DNA of 64,000 nt from Pontibacter virosus. GTDB lineage: Bacteria; Bacteroidota; Bacteroidia; Cytophagales; Hymenobacteraceae. The DNA is taken from assembly GCF_003096355.1 (NCBI RefSeq), contig NZ_QEKI01000005.1, positions 218,825-282,824 on the forward strand, written 5' to 3'. Below the pieces are notes generated by a model. The model was given only the letters and a program-made list of their open reading frames with translations. It did no database searches and had not been told where the DNA came from. Every line of letters begins with the position of its first letter. The stretch's first letter is position 1. Made by a program: the position numbers and the translations under genes. Shown one piece after another: positions 61,809 to 64,000 of this stretch.

Positions 61809-62157
61809 TTCAATTGATCCGGTAGCACAAAAGAGGTATAGCCTGAACCAGGCCATTGGTGTTTCTCTAGTACTCAGATATGAATACTGTATGATCATTA
61901 TAAAACTGGTGCGCTGCCTTGCAGTCCAGGCGCTTAAAGATAATAGAAGGTATACAGCCTTGGTTAAACTTTTAAAATTTTCGTAACGTAATGAATAACA
62001 GTGACTTCAAAAACTAGTATTGCATTTGTGAAATTTTTGATAAACCCTACAATACATAGTTCGTACTATGTCTGAAAATGCATCAAAAATTCTACAATAT
62101 ACTAATATTCGATTACCTAAATTAATTTGCCTTTACTTATCTAAATCTTATTTCTTT
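61809..62157 (+). other. 349-base spacer, no gene seen
   Basis: AT-rich in its second half. It has GGTATA words at 61836 and 61949 and no clear terminator or open frame. The lipoprotein gene's promoter is presumably here. Confidence 0.35.
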
Positions 62158-62634
62158 ATGAAAAAGTTACTCCTATTACCACTTTTTTTTGCCCTCGTTC
62201 TCACTTCTTGTGGTGATGACGAAGATGAAAAGCTAGAGCCACCGGTTTCAGAAATTGATGCAAAGATGCGTGGCGACTGGACAAACACACAGATTAAAAG
62301 AGTGTACTATTCAGATCAAAATGAAGTCATGTACACAGACTCAGTTCAGTATCAGACAACCTTTAGCTTTAACGGCAAACAGTTGACCGTTACAGCGCCA
62401 GGAAGTAATCCAGAAGTAATGAATTACAGTTTTCCAGACCCTGACGATTCTACTGTAATTGAGTTGCAGCGGGGTGCTGATAGGGGAAAGTATACTGTTA
62501 GTTCAATTTCAGATTCAGATATGACCTGGGTAGAAGAAAAGCAATATGCCGGTTTCCCAGAAGAAGCACCAGATAATGAAAAAACAACCTCTCAGAAAGG
62601 TGTGTACACCTGGAAATTCGTTCGTAAGAGGTAG
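62158..62634 (+). CDS. Small lipoprotein, lipocalin-like
   Basis: A 158-residue lipoprotein. The signal MKKLLLLPLFFALVLTSC ends in lipobox LTSC, followed by acidic GDDEDEK, a typical surface-export-like acidic stretch of Bacteroidota lipoproteins (LES-like). The mature part (MRGDWTNTQIKRVYYSDQN, TTFSFNGKQLTVTAPG, MTWVEEKQYAGF, GVYTWKFVRKR) has the WxxTxxxxxxxY...WKFxR strand pattern of small lipocalin-like or DUF4488-type proteins. It begins with the ATG at 62158; a longer upstream frame lacks a signal. Function unknown. Confidence 0.7.
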   Translation: MKKLLLLPLFFALVLTSCGDDEDEKLEPPVSEIDAKMRGDWTNTQIKRVYYSDQNEVMYTDSVQYQTTFSFNGKQLTVTAPGSNPEVMNYSFPDPDDSTVIELQRGADRGKYTVSSISDSDMTWVEEKQYAGFPEEAPDNEKTTSQKGVYTWKFVRKR

Positions 62635-62680
62635 TATAGACGCCATTCTCAGCCTGCTCCGGCAGTGCTGACAGAAAACA

Positions 62681-62717
62681 AAAAAGCGGTGCAGGAAACT
62701 CCTGCACCGCTTTTTTT
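62681..62717. terminator. Bidirectional terminator
   Basis: AAAAAGCGGTGCAGG (62681-62695) pairs with CCTGCACCGCTTTTT (62701-62715), a perfect 15-bp stem with A and T tails, between the lipoprotein gene and the convergent PA14-repeat gene. Confidence 0.9.
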
Positions 62718-62803
62718 ATATCCGGTTGGCGTTGGCCAATCCTTGGATCCTATTATTTCTGTCCCTCAATTAAAATACTGGGAGAGAAATCTTTTATTGA
62801 CAC

Positions 62804-64000
62804 TTACTCTTTGATCAACTTGATTGTAGCGCTCTTACCGGCGTTGTCTGTGTACTTCAGGAAGTACAGTCCCGCTCTAAGTCCGCTAGCAGCCAGGTTC
62901 ATCACCAGCTTGTTGTTCTCTACCTTCAGGTTCTCTTCTTTGTATACCACTGTACCAGCCTGGTCCAGGATAACAACTTCCTGCAGCTTGATCTCTTCTT
63001 TACCCAGGTCGAGTGTTACCACGTCGTTGAAAGGGTTAGGATAAGCGCTTACTTTCTCGAAGCTGATGTTAGTATCAGTTGTCTCAGCAGTAAGTGCTGA
63101 CGAAGAAGAAGCAGTAAGTGACTCGATAGGTGACAATCTGTTTCCAGCGATCGGACGCTCCATGGAGCCATCCGGCAATTGCCAGCCCACGGCCAGGTTG
63201 TCGCCGCCGCCGCCCTGCAGCATCAGCGCCTCGATGTAGTAGCGCTTGCCGGCCTCCAGGGTGATCTTGGCAGACTGCTGGCTGGCGTTCTTGGTCCACT
63301 CGCGCGGGTTGGTCCAGCTGCTAGAAAGGGCGATGCGCGTCTTCTTGGCAGGGTCCTCCGAAGAGCTCAGGTACAGCTCGGCCACGTCGTCGGCCGCGAT
63401 CCAGAAGGTGTACTGGCCTGAGGCAGGGGCGGTCACGTAGCCGCGGATGCGCTGGCCGTAGTTGTTGCCCTGGCCTGTTGGTGCTTCAAATGAATTCAGT
63501 TCAGAAGTAGAAGCTGGCTTCGTGTTCACAGGTATCACGCTTACTGTTGTACCGTGTACGTTAGACCAGAAATCACGTGTGATCTTACCTACTGGCGTTG
63601 AAGTTGTCGTAGTAGTGGTAGTAGCAGTAGCAACAGGAGCAGTGCTTCCTAGTTCAGACAGTCTGTTTCCAGCGATCGGACGCTCCATGGAGCCATCCGG
63701 CAATTGCCAGCCCACGGCCAGGTTGTCGCCGCCGCCGCCCTGCAGCATCAGCGCCTCGATGTAGTAGCGCTTGCCGGCCTCCAGGGTGATCTTGGCAGAC
63801 TGCTGGCTGGCGTTCTTGGTCCACTCGCGCGGGTTGGTCCAGCTGCTAGAAAGGGCGATGCGCGTCTTCTTGGCAGGGTCCTCCGAAGAGCTCAGGTACA
63901 GCTCGGCCACGTCGTCGGCCGCGATCCAGAAGGTGTACTGGCCTGAGGCAGGGGCGGTCACGTAGCCGCGGATGCGCTGGCCGTAGTTGTTGCCCTGGCC
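62804..64000 (-). CDS. PA14-repeat secreted protein with T9SS type A sorting domain (partial, C-terminal part)
   Basis: At least 398 residues are visible; the frame stays open to the right edge, so the N-terminus is outside. Two PA14-type units are present (GQGNNYGQRIRGYVTAPASG, YTFWIAADDVAELYLSS, YYIEALMLQGGGGDNLAVGW). They are separated by a linker with a Thr run and GKITRDFWSNVHGTTVSVIP, the start of a PA14 unit. The C-terminus (YPNPFNDVVTLDLGKEEIKL to TIKLIKE) is a type A sorting domain. PA14 domains bind carbohydrates or act in adhesion and are fused to many secreted enzymes; any catalytic domain here would lie outside the window. The two PA14 units are identical at DNA level over at least 339 bases. 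Confidence 0.85.
   Translation of the reverse strand, partial: GQGNNYGQRIRGYVTAPASGQYTFWIAADDVAELYLSSSEDPAKKTRIALSSSWTNPREWTKNASQQSAKITLEAGKRYYIEALMLQGGGGDNLAVGWQLPDGSMERPIAGNRLSELGSTAPVATATTTTTTTSTPVGKITRDFWSNVHGTTVSVIPVNTKPASTSELNSFEAPTGQGNNYGQRIRGYVTAPASGQYTFWIAADDVAELYLSSSEDPAKKTRIALSSSWTNPREWTKNASQQSAKITLEAGKRYYIEALMLQGGGGDNLAVGWQLPDGSMERPIAGNRLSPIESLTASSSSALTAETTDTNISFEKVSAYPNPFNDVVTLDLGKEEIKLQEVVILDQAGTVVYKEENLKVENNKLVMNLAASGLRAGLYFLKYTDNAGKSATIKLIKE
63137..63475. repeat. Direct DNA repeat, copy 1 (PA14 unit)
   Basis: This segment is identical by eye to 63662-64000, offset by 525 bases (175 codons). It covers most of a PA14 unit, and its codons are more GC-rich than those of the linkers. 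Confidence 0.85.
63662..64000. repeat. Direct DNA repeat, copy 2 (PA14 unit, cut by window edge)
   Basis: Identical by eye to 63137-63475 along all 339 bases visible. The repeat may continue beyond the edge, and further copies may exist upstream in the gene. Confidence 0.85.

Noticed and set aside
63179..63946. Identical plus-strand open frames repeated at 63179 and 63704
   Set aside because: They are antisense shadows of the DNA-identical PA14 repeats and not real genes.

Overview
The window reads as a chromosomal segment of a Bacteroidota bacterium of the order Cytophagales. Family-level content and style resemble Pontibacter and other Hymenobacteraceae, but that is an inference. The clues are several type IX secretion (T9SS) cargo proteins with type A or type B C-terminal sorting domains, a PorP/SprF protein, OMP_b-brl type outer-membrane barrels, lipoproteins with Bacteroidota-style lipoboxes, start codons mostly lacking a Shine-Dalgarno, and several exact TAnnTTTG promoter boxes. 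I see no rRNA, tRNA, insertion sequence, prophage or CRISPR array. Gene density is high and intrinsic terminators are clear.

Layout. 1-12 kb: the edge of a ceramidase-like gene, tex, barrel proteins, an SRPBCC protein, two paralogous LEA2-like lipoproteins flanking a periplasmic M48-like protease, an M28 peptidase, an SDR, a Nudix hydrolase and msrA. 12-22 kb: a coiled-coil lipoprotein, a GH3 enzyme, a rhomboid protease, a VTT membrane protein, a 3D-domain protein, an HD protein, a fatty-acid-hydroxylase-family enzyme, a Spy-like protein and a nucleoid-associated protein. 22-28 kb: a histidine kinase/OmpR-type regulator operon divergent from a T9SS cargo gene, with four CTTTAAC direct repeats between them that look like the regulator's operator. 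28-38 kb: an RhlE-type helicase, then copper genes (HMA-AraC regulator, DUF305 protein, CopA, CopZ-like chaperone) interrupted by an oppositely oriented five-PAS kinase and a stand-alone receiver. 38-46 kb: a PorP/SprF protein and a 2178-residue surface protein with eleven Ig-like repeats and a type B sorting domain. 47-59 kb: an exopolysaccharide cluster (initiating phosphosugar transferase, WecB-type transferase, CDP-glucose synthesis and dehydration, epimerase, a COG4091 oxidoreductase with SAF domain, GT4), facing a GT61/AlgJ/MBOAT arm likely to decorate or acetylate the polymer. 59-64 kb: a LamG-domain T9SS protein, a small lipoprotein and the C-terminal part of a PA14-repeat T9SS protein that runs off the right edge.

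The most unusual signal is not a gene. The word GGTATA/TATACC, often extended to CAGGTATAG, is scattered through genes and spacers at several times the chance rate. It appears as inverted pairs between genes, in one case forming the whole stem of a terminator, and it captures most ATA codons in copA. This distribution resembles that of DNA uptake sequences or of other genome-wide architectural words.
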